DNA of 64,000 nucleotides from Corynebacterium sp. ACRPO (GTDB lineage: Bacteria; Actinomycetota; Actinomycetes; Mycobacteriales; Mycobacteriaceae), in NCBI RefSeq assembly GCF_022347205.1, contig NZ_JAKRNE010000007.1, forward strand, positions 48,452-112,451, given 5' to 3'. Below the pieces are notes generated by a model. That model did no database searches. It worked only from the letters and a program-made list of their open reading frames with translations, and had not been told where the DNA came from. Shown piece by piece: positions 17,924 through 26,702 of this stretch; positions within the stretch are counted from its first letter, which is position 1, and every line of letters begins with the position of its first letter. Position numbers and translations under genes: made by a program.

Positions 17924-19618
17924 TTAATGCAGGTAGTCAGAGGGATTAGAAGAAAAAGTGAGGGTCCGGCCGTCGGTCAGGGAGAATTTAATATTTTTCC
18001 AGAAACGGTCCCAAGTTAGGGGTTCCCTGTATGTGGCGAAGAGTTTCTGAAAATCGGCGTCGGCAAGCGCGGCGCGAGCCTTGGCCGCCTCGTACTTATC
18101 AATCCACGCCGGGATCTCGTCGATATCGGCCGCGGAATCTGCCACCTGCCACGACATATCCAAGCTCTTGTCGTGCCCAATGCGCCCGCCCTCGATGCGC
18201 GGCTGGCGCGCCGCCAAAGGGTTGCTGAGGCCGATATTGTCCAGCACGCGAATATCCAGCGGCGCATTCATGGACGACAGGCCCAAATTAAGCAGGTAAA
18301 CGGTCGGCGGATCGGTACGCGAAGGGTCTGCCGGCGTGGCCGTCCACGAGAACCTATCTTCGCCCTTGATATAGCGGAAGGTCATGGCGTCGCCGGCCTC
18401 TAGCTCGTCGATTCCCTCCTGGTAATCCTCCATAAACTTGGCACCAAGGAACTCTTCGGCGCGCATGGGAGGATCCTGGCGCTGGGTAGCGTAGGTCCAG
18501 AAATCACGCTCGTCCACGATGGAAATTTCATCCGCATAGATGCTGCGATCCACCGGATGGCCGCGCAGAACGATAACCAGCGCCCACACCGCGCAGAGGA
18601 CGGATACGATCCACATGCGTACGCTAACGACAAAAATCGGAAGCAGAAACGCAAAAAGTGGCAGCAGCAGCATGCGGCCGTGCATAAAGTCTCCACCCAC
18701 ACGCAAGACGTAAAACGTATGGATGAGCGCCGCGCCCACAAAAAGATACGTGGCAGTGGCGGTGGATCGCAGAGCCGTGGGGCGCAGGTCCGCCTTCCAC
18801 AGACCCGCAATGGCAAGCACGACAAGCGGCAGGAAGAGCCAGTACGGGCCGGCGAAATCAGCTAAGTAGCTAAAGCCCTTGCTCCATTCGGAACCCGCCG
18901 CGGACTTGGCCACGGCCGTGTGCGGGGTCAGCAGACCGTAGTAACCCATGCGGAAAATCTCATAGGCCAACGGCAACGGCACTGCGGCGGCAAGTATCTT
19001 CCACCAGCGGTGGGATACGAGCAGCACGATTCCCACCAGGCCGCCGTACAGGGCGAGCTCTGGGCGCACCAGCCAGGACAGTCCGGCCCAGAAGGCGAGC
19101 CAATAGGCCTCACTATTGCTCCCGGAGTGGCGGCGCGGGCGCGACCACCGCAGCAACAGCCACCACAGCACCGCAAGGTAGAAGATGCACAGTCCCCATT
19201 CCAGGCCGGAGGTAAAGAAGTCGCGGGCCGGTGGCAGGGCCAAATACACAAGTGCGCCGGCCGGAAGGACCGCTCCAGAGCGCATGCTTGCCGACGCCCC
19301 CGTGCCCACAACCATTGCCGCTACCGCCAAAAAGAGGCCCAAGTAAATGGCGATGCCTTCCAGGTTTGCGTGGGAGACCCAGCGCACGAGGAAGATGAGG
19401 TACTGCCATAGCGTGGAAGTATTGGCCTCCACGCGCTCGCCCATATTGAACACGGGCCCGTTTCCAGCTTCGAGATTGCGCACGGTACGCAGGACGATGA
19501 GGCCGTCATCGGAAATCCAGCGGCGAGCGAAGCCGCCCCAGAAAGATAAAACACCGATCACAAGAATGACCGCTGGGGTACTCCAGCGGGCGATACTCTT
19601 GTGGTCGATGTTAAGCAC
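17924..19618 (-). CDS. aftB: Arabinofuranosyltransferase AftB
   Basis: A 564-residue GT-C glycosyltransferase with about nine or ten membrane helices and a soluble C-terminal domain after residue 400. The first extracellular loop holds WISDDGLIVLRTV, whose Asp pair matches the catalytic motif of this class. AftB adds the terminal beta-1,2 arabinofuranose residues of arabinogalactan, using decaprenyl-phosphoryl-arabinose. Translation starts at GTG 19618. No ribosome binding site is visible, but TAAACT lies 8 bases before the start, so a leaderless transcript from an internal promoter is possible. It is the last gene of the glfT2-PAP2-ubiA-aftB run. Confidence 0.93.
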   Translation of the reverse strand: MLNIDHKSIARWSTPAVILVIGVLSFWGGFARRWISDDGLIVLRTVRNLEAGNGPVFNMGERVEANTSTLWQYLIFLVRWVSHANLEGIAIYLGLFLAVAAMVVGTGASASMRSGAVLPAGALVYLALPPARDFFTSGLEWGLCIFYLAVLWWLLLRWSRPRRHSGSNSEAYWLAFWAGLSWLVRPELALYGGLVGIVLLVSHRWWKILAAAVPLPLAYEIFRMGYYGLLTPHTAVAKSAAGSEWSKGFSYLADFAGPYWLFLPLVVLAIAGLWKADLRPTALRSTATATYLFVGAALIHTFYVLRVGGDFMHGRMLLLPLFAFLLPIFVVSVRMWIVSVLCAVWALVIVLRGHPVDRSIYADEISIVDERDFWTYATQRQDPPMRAEEFLGAKFMEDYQEGIDELEAGDAMTFRYIKGEDRFSWTATPADPSRTDPPTVYLLNLGLSSMNAPLDIRVLDNIGLSNPLAARQPRIEGGRIGHDKSLDMSWQVADSAADIDEIPAWIDKYEAAKARAALADADFQKLFATYREPLTWDRFWKNIKFSLTDGRTLTFSSNPSDYLH

Positions 19619-19671
19619 GGGGAGAAAGTTTATCAGCCCCGCAGAAAATTTCTATATCGATTCCGCTGTGT

Positions 19672-20652
19672 CTAGAACAACGGCATGATATAAACCGCCA
19701 TGGCAATGCAGGCAAGCCAAGCCAAGGCGAGAACCTGCAAAGTGCGGTCCTCCAGTGCAATCTCGTCCGGTGCGCCACCCTGGCCGCGGTCCACATCGGC
19801 CGCATAGCGGAGGATGGCGATGGTAAACGGCACCATGGAAATCTGGTACCACACGCCACCGGTCTGGGCGTCATTTGCGAGTTCGAAGCCCCACAAGGTG
19901 TAGCAGATGACCACAGCGGTGGCGGCTAGGGTCCACACGAAGCGCAGGTAGGTGGGAGTATACCCCTCCAAGGACTTGCGGATTTTCGCGCCGGTCTGTT
20001 CTACCAACAGGATTTCCGAGTAGCGCTTGCCGGAGGCCATAAACAGCGAACCGAAGGCCGCCACCAGCAAGAACCACTGGGACAGCTCGATGCCTGCGGC
20101 TACGCCACCGGCCATAGTGCGCAGCATGAAACCGGAGGACACCAGCGCAATATCGATCACCGGCATATGCTTCCAGCCAAAGCAATAGCCCAACTGCAAC
20201 GCGATATAAATCGCCATCACGATAGCCAGCTGCGGGCCGGCGGTGGCAAGGAAAGACAGGCCAATGGAGAGACAGATGAGCACCACGGCCATGACATAGG
20301 CGAGCTTAATCGGCAGCACGCCAGAGGCAATCGGGCGGAAGCGCTTGGTCGGATGCTCTTGGTCCTCGCGCCAGTCCTTCGCATCGTTAATCAGGTAGAT
20401 GGAGGAAGCGCCGAGGCAAAAGACGACGAAGGCCAAGAGGACGTCGAGAAGCACGCGGCCATGGAACAGCGCATCGGCGCCGGCCGCGGCGGGGGCGGCC
20501 AGCACCAGGACGTTTTTGACCCACTGCTTGGGGCGCAGGGCCTTAATCATGCCATCGACAAGATTCTTCGGCGGCTTGCGCTTGCGGCCGGTATCTACGC
20601 CAGAGGTGTGCGGTTCCGAATGGAAAAAGTGCTGGTTTCCATCATCACTCAT
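19672..20652 (-). CDS. ubiA: Decaprenyl-phosphate 5-phosphoribosyltransferase (UbiA family)
   Basis: This 326-residue UbiA-superfamily prenyltransferase has about nine membrane helices. The two Asp-rich motifs are NDAKDWRED near residue 90 and DIALVSSGF... near 165-175. It transfers phosphoribose from PRPP to decaprenyl phosphate, the first committed step to the arabinose donor DPA. The start has AAGGAATG upstream, and the ATG lies inside the end of the PAP2 gene (8-bp overlap). The neighbouring phosphatase would act on its product. Confidence 0.95.
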   Translation of the reverse strand: MSDDGNQHFFHSEPHTSGVDTGRKRKPPKNLVDGMIKALRPKQWVKNVLVLAAPAAAGADALFHGRVLLDVLLAFVVFCLGASSIYLINDAKDWREDQEHPTKRFRPIASGVLPIKLAYVMAVVLICLSIGLSFLATAGPQLAIVMAIYIALQLGYCFGWKHMPVIDIALVSSGFMLRTMAGGVAAGIELSQWFLLVAAFGSLFMASGKRYSEILLVEQTGAKIRKSLEGYTPTYLRFVWTLAATAVVICYTLWGFELANDAQTGGVWYQISMVPFTIAILRYAADVDRGQGGAPDEIALEDRTLQVLALAWLACIAMAVYIMPLF

Positions 20653-21160
20653 GCTTCATTCCTTTCATCACGACCTCCGCGGTAGCAGCGCCGATGGCCG
20701 CACCCACGGCCGTATCTGTTGGGTAGTGCACTCCGAGCACCATACGCGATGCCATCATTACCGGCACGCCGAAAAGGGGCGCCTTGCGGCCGGTAAGGCG
20801 GCTTACCGCCACTAGGAATGCGGTGGTCGAAGTCGCGTGCGAGCTGGGGAAGGAGAGCTTGGAGGGCGTTTTTACTCCCACGCGCACGTAGGGATAATCA
20901 GGGCGCTTGCGGCGCACGATGCGCTTGAGCACCACGCTGGCGGCATGCGCGAGGAAGGCGGCGGCCCCAACACGGACCCAGCCTTCGCGGCGGCGCTTGT
21001 CGACGCCGGCCCCTACCGCAGCGCTGCCCATCCAGCCCAAGGCATGCTCGCCCCAGTGGCTAAGCCCGCGGGCGGTGGGAAGCACGCCGGGCACGTCGAA
21101 GGCCGCACCCTGGATGGATTCGAGGACGCGCGATTCGGCTACGGAAAGCTTATTGGGCAT
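20645..21160 (-). CDS. PAP2-family phosphatase, probable decaprenylphosphoryl-5-phosphoribose phosphatase (Rv3807c-like)
   Basis: A 171-residue membrane protein with the three PAP2 signature parts: KRIVRRKRPDYP, then PSSHATSTTAFL, then GVHYPTDTAVGA, including the catalytic His. In mycobacteria the gene next to ubiA (Rv3807c) is proposed to remove the 5-phosphate from the UbiA product to give decaprenyl-phosphoryl-ribose. It overlaps glfT2 upstream by 11 bp and ubiA downstream by 8 bp, so the three genes are translationally coupled. Confidence 0.9.
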   Translation of the reverse strand: MPNKLSVAESRVLESIQGAAFDVPGVLPTARGLSHWGEHALGWMGSAAVGAGVDKRRREGWVRVGAAAFLAHAASVVLKRIVRRKRPDYPYVRVGVKTPSKLSFPSSHATSTTAFLVAVSRLTGRKAPLFGVPVMMASRMVLGVHYPTDTAVGAAIGAATAEVVMKGMKHE

Positions 21161-23102
21161 CGAAGACCTTCTTCCAGGACTCGCGCGAGGTCAGCTCGGG
21201 CTGGGCCGCGCGGTATTCGGCGCGCAGGTCATCGAAGTTCTCCTCGATTTCCTTCAGCAGTTCGCGGGTCTGGGTCACGAGGTCCTTGGCTAGGTCGCGA
21301 TCACGCTTGCGGAAGGCCACGCCGGTGCCACCCGCGGTGGATACGGTGGCCGAATCTACGCGGGACAGGGTGAACCAGCGGGCCTCGTCCGGGGTGAGGT
21401 TGAGCTGCGGCGCCTCATGGTGCGCAGCGTCTTCCTTGCTGACGAGGTGCTTGAGGCCCTTAATGGCCCACGGGATCTTCTTAATCTTGGCCAGACGGCC
21501 GCCGATATTGCGGGTGGGTACGCCCGGCGCGCCGGTGGGAGCCGGCAGCTCATCGGCGGATTCCAGAATGACGGCATCGGAGTAGTTCTTGCGAATCTGC
21601 GCGATGCGCGGCAGCGAAGACTCCAGGATGTCGAAGAGATGGTCCGGTCCGGCCAGGAAGTCCCGCATGGCCTCAATCTGGATGGCCATGGTGGAGTATT
21701 CCATGCACATGGTGTGCTTGAGGGTGGACTTAAAGATGGACTTGGTAATGCCCTTGGCCGGCCCCTCGTGGTACATCGCGGCAACGATGAGGCGGTTGCG
21801 CAGGTGGAAGTAGGCCTGCCAGTCAATGGCATCGTCCTTGTCGGCCCAGGCCATGTGCCAGATAGCGGCGCCCGGCCAGGTCACCGTGGGGAAGCCATTG
21901 CGAGCCGCGCGCAGGGAGTACTCGGTATCGTCCCACTTGATAAACAGCGGCAGCGGCTGGCCGTTGGTTTCTGCCACGATGCGCGGGAAGAGGCACATCC
22001 ACCAGCCGTTGTACTCCACATCAACGCGGCGGTGCAGCGCGCGGGAATCGTACTTCTTAGGATCCAGGTGAGTCTCGCGGGTGCCGATGGCGCGCAGCGG
22101 GTACTTGGCAAAGTCATGGTCGTAGACGGCGTGCGGCGCCGCGCCCCACATGAAATCGGCACGGTTAACCTGCTCGCCGGTAGTGCGCAGCTGGGAGCGT
22201 TCCTGCAGGTTAAGCATCTGGCCGCCGACGACAATGGGCTTGGCGGCGTAGCGGGCCGCCTGAACCGCACGCAGTACGGAGTCCGGCTCGATAGCGATGT
22301 CATCGTCCATGTACAGGATGAAGGGCGAATCGGTATTTTCCAGCGCCTCGTACATGATGCGGGAGTAGCCGCCGGAGCCGCCCAGGTTGCCCTGACGGAA
22401 TTCGCGGAAACGATCGCCAAAGTGGGCCACTGCCTCGTCGTAACCCGGCTCATCAGCGGGGTGCTGGTTGCCCTGGTCCGGCATGAGGACGAAGTCGATG
22501 ATTTCATCTACCACCGGATCTTCGGCCAATGCCTTGAGTGCTGCCACGGCATCGGTTGGGCGATTGAAGGTAGGAATGCCGACTGCCACGCGCTTGTCCT
22601 GCGCCGGTTGTTCGGTGCCGTCCGGCAGCAGCTGTGGGCCAGGGGCGTGGGGGGAGCACCAGGCGGCGTCGGCAAGCGTGGTTTCCTGCTCGGCGGTGAT
22701 ATCGAACCACAGCCAGCCGCCGTCCTCGAAGTTTTTAAGCGGCAGCTCAAACTCGTGGTGGCCGGTGCCTACCAGGTGGTTGGACACGGAAATGCGCTGG
22801 CCATCCTGCTTGGAGCGGTAGAGGGAAATATTTGCTTGACCCTCAATGTCTAGGCTGAGGATTACGGAGCGCAACTGGGACCAGCGGCGCCAGTAGGAGG
22901 CTGGGAAGGCGTTGAAGTAGGTTTCAAAAGATGCTTCCTCGCCGGCCGGGATGGTAACGGAGGTGCGGTTAAACCAGCTGAGGCGTTCGCGGTTTTGCTC
23001 GGCTTCGATGAGGTAGAGCATCCGCACATCAAAGGGCTCGCCGCGCTTAGGCAGCAGGATGCGCTGCAGGGGCTCATGGGCCTGGGTGTTGTTGGCAGTC
23101 AC
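21150..23102 (-). CDS. glfT2: Galactofuranosyltransferase GlfT2
   Basis: This 650-residue protein has an N-terminal beta-sandwich (1-150), a GT-A catalytic domain (about 165-450) with the metal-binding DDD in YMDDDIAIEPD near residue 265 and a likely catalytic WDDTE near 385, and a helical C-terminal domain. GlfT2 polymerises the galactan with alternating beta-1,5 and beta-1,6 linkages, using UDP-galactofuranose made by Glf. It opens the operon with PAP2, ubiA and aftB. Translation begins at GTG 23102, with GGAG 13 bases upstream and TTTATACC as a possible -10 further up. Confidence 0.96.
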   Translation of the reverse strand: MTANNTQAHEPLQRILLPKRGEPFDVRMLYLIEAEQNRERLSWFNRTSVTIPAGEEASFETYFNAFPASYWRRWSQLRSVILSLDIEGQANISLYRSKQDGQRISVSNHLVGTGHHEFELPLKNFEDGGWLWFDITAEQETTLADAAWCSPHAPGPQLLPDGTEQPAQDKRVAVGIPTFNRPTDAVAALKALAEDPVVDEIIDFVLMPDQGNQHPADEPGYDEAVAHFGDRFREFRQGNLGGSGGYSRIMYEALENTDSPFILYMDDDIAIEPDSVLRAVQAARYAAKPIVVGGQMLNLQERSQLRTTGEQVNRADFMWGAAPHAVYDHDFAKYPLRAIGTRETHLDPKKYDSRALHRRVDVEYNGWWMCLFPRIVAETNGQPLPLFIKWDDTEYSLRAARNGFPTVTWPGAAIWHMAWADKDDAIDWQAYFHLRNRLIVAAMYHEGPAKGITKSIFKSTLKHTMCMEYSTMAIQIEAMRDFLAGPDHLFDILESSLPRIAQIRKNYSDAVILESADELPAPTGAPGVPTRNIGGRLAKIKKIPWAIKGLKHLVSKEDAAHHEAPQLNLTPDEARWFTLSRVDSATVSTAGGTGVAFRKRDRDLAKDLVTQTRELLKEIEENFDDLRAEYRAAQPELTSRESWKKVFDAQ

Positions 23103-23194
23103 GATAGCTTCGATTCTCCAAACGGTATAAACAGTAGTCAGCGATTTAGCGTAGTTGCTTTTGCATAAGTACTACGGTTTACACGCGGAGCCCG

Positions 23195-23200
23195 TATGAT
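23195..23200 (+). promoter_or_regulatory. -10 element of a probable leaderless promoter
   Basis: TATGAT lies 8 bases before the ATG at 23209 and no ribosome binding site is present. Transcription would start at or next to the start codon, a common arrangement in corynebacteria. Confidence 0.55.
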
Positions 23201-23208
23201 GGAACCTC

Positions 23209-24471
23209 ATGAGATGGGTTCCTTGCGTGGCAGCAGTAGGTCTTCTCACTGTAGCCAGCGCGCCCGCCGCTATCGCAGAGGAAAAGCCCGCGGTGGAGTT
23301 TCTGGACCACGCCCAAATCCTCAGCAATTCGGACGAAGACGCCATTAAATCGCAAGCACAGTCCATGCATTTGCCGGATTCCGTGCACGAGGTTCTCTAC
23401 GCTACGTATCCGAATTCAGGCGAGGATTTTTCCCGGACTCTATTCCAAGACTTGGCCCGCGAGCATCCACATTTCATCAGCGGAAGTGAGTTACAGAAAA
23501 ATGTGCTCGTCATCGCGGTTGGTTTTGAGCCCAATAGTATGGCCGTGCACTGTGGCACAGAGGTGTGCCAGGACATCAAGATTTATGACGAGGGCCGCGT
23601 AGACGGCATTTTGGACCAAATGCGGCCGGCGCTGGCGGACGGTGACTATACCGTCGGCATGATCCTGGCAACGCGCGCCGCCGCGGATACCACCGTGCGT
23701 CGGCAATATACGCAAGATGCGCCCACGTGGTCCATGTTCATCGCAGCCACTGTGATGCTCGTGGTTCTGGGCGCGGTTGGCCTCATTACTTACTTGTTCA
23801 TCCGCCGCGCCCGAGTGCGTAAGCGCTTCGATTATATTAAGGGCGCTCGCGACGGGGCTGAGGAACTCATCAAGCGCACGGAGGCACGGATTGACGCCCT
23901 GCATTCCCCCTTGGCGGGCGACTATCTGAAGGTACAGTGGCGCTCTTTGGTCAACCAGTACACTGATGCGCGGCCGACGCTCAAGGCGCTGGAGAACATC
24001 CAGGACTATTCCCTGCACGCTGCCTCCATCAAGGAGGCATACAAAGCGCTCAAGCAGATCAATACGGCCGCAGCGCAGATAGATTCCCTGGAAAATTTCT
24101 GCGCCGGCGATACTGCGGTGCGCGCGGGCGAGGTGCAATGGCTGCTTGGCGACGCCCAAGCGGCCCTCTCCCGCCAGCCCGATAACGCCAGCTTGCGCCA
24201 GATAACGCAGCGCATTAATGACCTGTCTCAGGTTCTGTCGCGGGAAGACTTCGACTCCGCCTTCGCTCGCGTCCTCGAGGACTACCACCCCATGGTGAGC
24301 GCACTGCCAGAACGGCTATATCCGCAGCGCGACCGCAAAACTCCCCCACTTTTGGGCACGCCGGAATGGCGCCCCGGTATGGGCACGCACTACATGCCCT
24401 ATCGGTTTGCGGGCTTCTGGGTGGCTAATAATAACGTCTCCTCCCAGCTGCCCAACCCATATCGCTTCTAG
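23209..24471 (+). CDS. Secreted/membrane protein, DUF5129-like
   Basis: A 420-residue protein with a signal peptide (1-23, AxA before EEKPAV), an extracellular domain (about 24-155) and one membrane helix (about 175-198, MFIAATVMLVVLGAVGLITYL), then a basic stop-transfer patch and a cytoplasmic helical domain. The outer domain looks like the TPM/DUF5129 fold (VIAVGFEPN, GDYTVGMILATRAA). Function is unknown. It is divergent from glfT2 and sits in an arabinogalactan locus, so an envelope role is likely. Its last four bases overlap the end of the convergent gene. Confidence 0.72.
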   Translation: MRWVPCVAAVGLLTVASAPAAIAEEKPAVEFLDHAQILSNSDEDAIKSQAQSMHLPDSVHEVLYATYPNSGEDFSRTLFQDLAREHPHFISGSELQKNVLVIAVGFEPNSMAVHCGTEVCQDIKIYDEGRVDGILDQMRPALADGDYTVGMILATRAAADTTVRRQYTQDAPTWSMFIAATVMLVVLGAVGLITYLFIRRARVRKRFDYIKGARDGAEELIKRTEARIDALHSPLAGDYLKVQWRSLVNQYTDARPTLKALENIQDYSLHAASIKEAYKALKQINTAAAQIDSLENFCAGDTAVRAGEVQWLLGDAQAALSRQPDNASLRQITQRINDLSQVLSREDFDSAFARVLEDYHPMVSALPERLYPQRDRKTPPLLGTPEWRPGMGTHYMPYRFAGFWVANNNVSSQLPNPYRF

Positions 24472-25055
24472 GCGTTGACCGGCTCGGTTACCGGATCGAT
24501 GCCCAGCTTGTTGAGCATGTAGAGCACGCGGGCTTCGAGGTCATCAGCCAATTCGCGCGCCTCCTCCACAGTATCCGCGGCAGCGATATCCCAGATTTTG
24601 ATGTCCTTGCCCGCCTCATCGCGCTCGATCTCGCGGCCCAAGAACACGATGTAATCCGGCATCGCTACCGTGCGCACCTCATCGAGGTACTTATTCGGGG
24701 CCTCGCCCATGCCGCGCTCGTTCATGACGTGGGCAAGGTGGCCTTCCGCTTCGTTTTCTGGGTGAGCAACGGCGGTATCTACAAAGAGGGCCTCGCCGGC
24801 GTGCTTTCGGGTGAGCTCCGCTGCCGCTTGGGCCAGAGCACTATTCGTCCCAGCAGCAAAGCGGACGTGAATGCGGTGATTACCGAAGTACTCGCGCACC
24901 TCGCGCTCCACCAAAAGCGGCACGAATTCATCGAGCTCCGCCTTCTTGGTGTGCTTGGCAATAACCTCATCGAGCTTGGCATCGATTTCCACGGCCGTGT
25001 ACTCGTGGCCGTAGTTCTCGTGCAGATCCTGGCGCAGGGTTTCAAACTGGTTCAT
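24468..25055 (-). CDS. LMW protein-tyrosine-phosphatase/ArsC-like protein with degenerate active site
   Basis: This 195-residue protein has an N-terminal three-helix segment (1-58) as in actinobacterial ArsC-type proteins, then an LMW-PTP-like domain. The phosphate-loop position reads VRFAAGTNSALAQAAAEL. Compared with the usual VxFVCxxNxxRSQ, the nucleophile Cys has become Ala and the Arg has become Leu. The C-terminal part (YIVFLGREI, then ADTVEEARELADDLEARV) matches the end of the family. It should not be a phosphatase or arsenate reductase; a binding or regulatory role is my inference. The ribosome binding site is GAAAGGGGATAACA. Confidence 0.75.
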   Translation of the reverse strand: MNQFETLRQDLHENYGHEYTAVEIDAKLDEVIAKHTKKAELDEFVPLLVEREVREYFGNHRIHVRFAAGTNSALAQAAAELTRKHAGEALFVDTAVAHPENEAEGHLAHVMNERGMGEAPNKYLDEVRTVAMPDYIVFLGREIERDEAGKDIKIWDIAAADTVEEARELADDLEARVLYMLNKLGIDPVTEPVNA

Positions 25056-25095
25056 TGTTATCCCCTTTCTCGGATTATTGTCCCGTTTGCTAATT

Positions 25096-25135
25096 GTTAA
25101 CCTACAGTTAACTTTAATAGTTAATGTTGGGTTAA
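25096..25135. repeat. Four phased GTTAA boxes upstream of the degenerate phosphatase gene
   Basis: GTTAA occurs at 25096, 25107, 25120 and 25131, with steps of 11, 13 and 11 bp and so roughly one helical turn each. The stretch is AT-rich and lies 40-80 bp before the start at 25055. It covers the place where the minus-strand promoter must be, so it is a candidate operator array. Confidence 0.5.
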
Positions 25136-25136
25136 G

Positions 25137-25319
25137 TCAAACGGTTGGGAATAACCCAATAGTTTCTGCACCAAAAAGCGGAAAGGCCCGCCGGGAGTTC
25201 CGGCAGGCCTTCTTGGACTGTTCCTTCTTTTTATCGGGAATGCGCGATGCGCGGCTACGCAATTTCAGATGCTCCTGCAGCCGCTCCGGCGACATTTTCC
25301 ACATGCGGCGGTCAGCCAT
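25137..25319 (-). CDS. Small basic ORF in the glf 3' region; terminator inside the frame (putative non-stop message)
   Basis: Sixty codons from ATG 25319. The start is preceded by AAAGGAGGTGA, almost the full complement of the 16S tail, with the best spacing. Upstream CACCTC (25340-25345, read on the minus strand) can pair with GAGGTG (25325-25330) and hide that site. The product begins MADRRMWKMSPERLQEHLKL and continues SRASRIPDKKKEQSKK; it is strongly basic. A rho-independent terminator at 25172-25211 falls inside the frame, before the stop codon, so most transcripts would end without a stop. I do not recognise the family. Being 40 bp after glf, it rides on the glf transcript. Confidence 0.55.
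   Translation of the reverse strand: MADRRMWKMSPERLQEHLKLRSRASRIPDKKKEQSKKACRNSRRAFPLFGAETIGLFPTV
25172..25211 (-). terminator. Rho-independent terminator of glf, inside the downstream small ORF
   Basis: The stem AAGGCCTGCCGG pairs with CCGGCGGGCCTT (one U-G pair) around a 5-base loop at 25183-25211. On the minus strand CTTTTT follows at 25172-25177. It lies about 35 codons into the small ORF that begins at 25319. Confidence 0.88.
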
Positions 25320-25359
25320 GCCGTCACCTCCTTTCCTCAGAGGTGATTAAGCATAGCTC

Positions 25360-26574
<1,215 letters not shown>

Positions 26575-26702
26575 CTACGGCAGCTGACACGGCGCATCGG
26601 CGTGTCGCAACAGATTTCACAGAAGTCACAAACGTACCATCACTATCAACTCTTAACTTTTGGCAACCGTTTTTACAGCTGCACAACCCTAGGGAGATAA
26701 CA

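Noticed and set aside
21417..22853. 478-codon + strand frame opposite glfT2
   Set aside because: Shadow frame caused by high GC third positions; glfT2 on the other strand has all family motifs.
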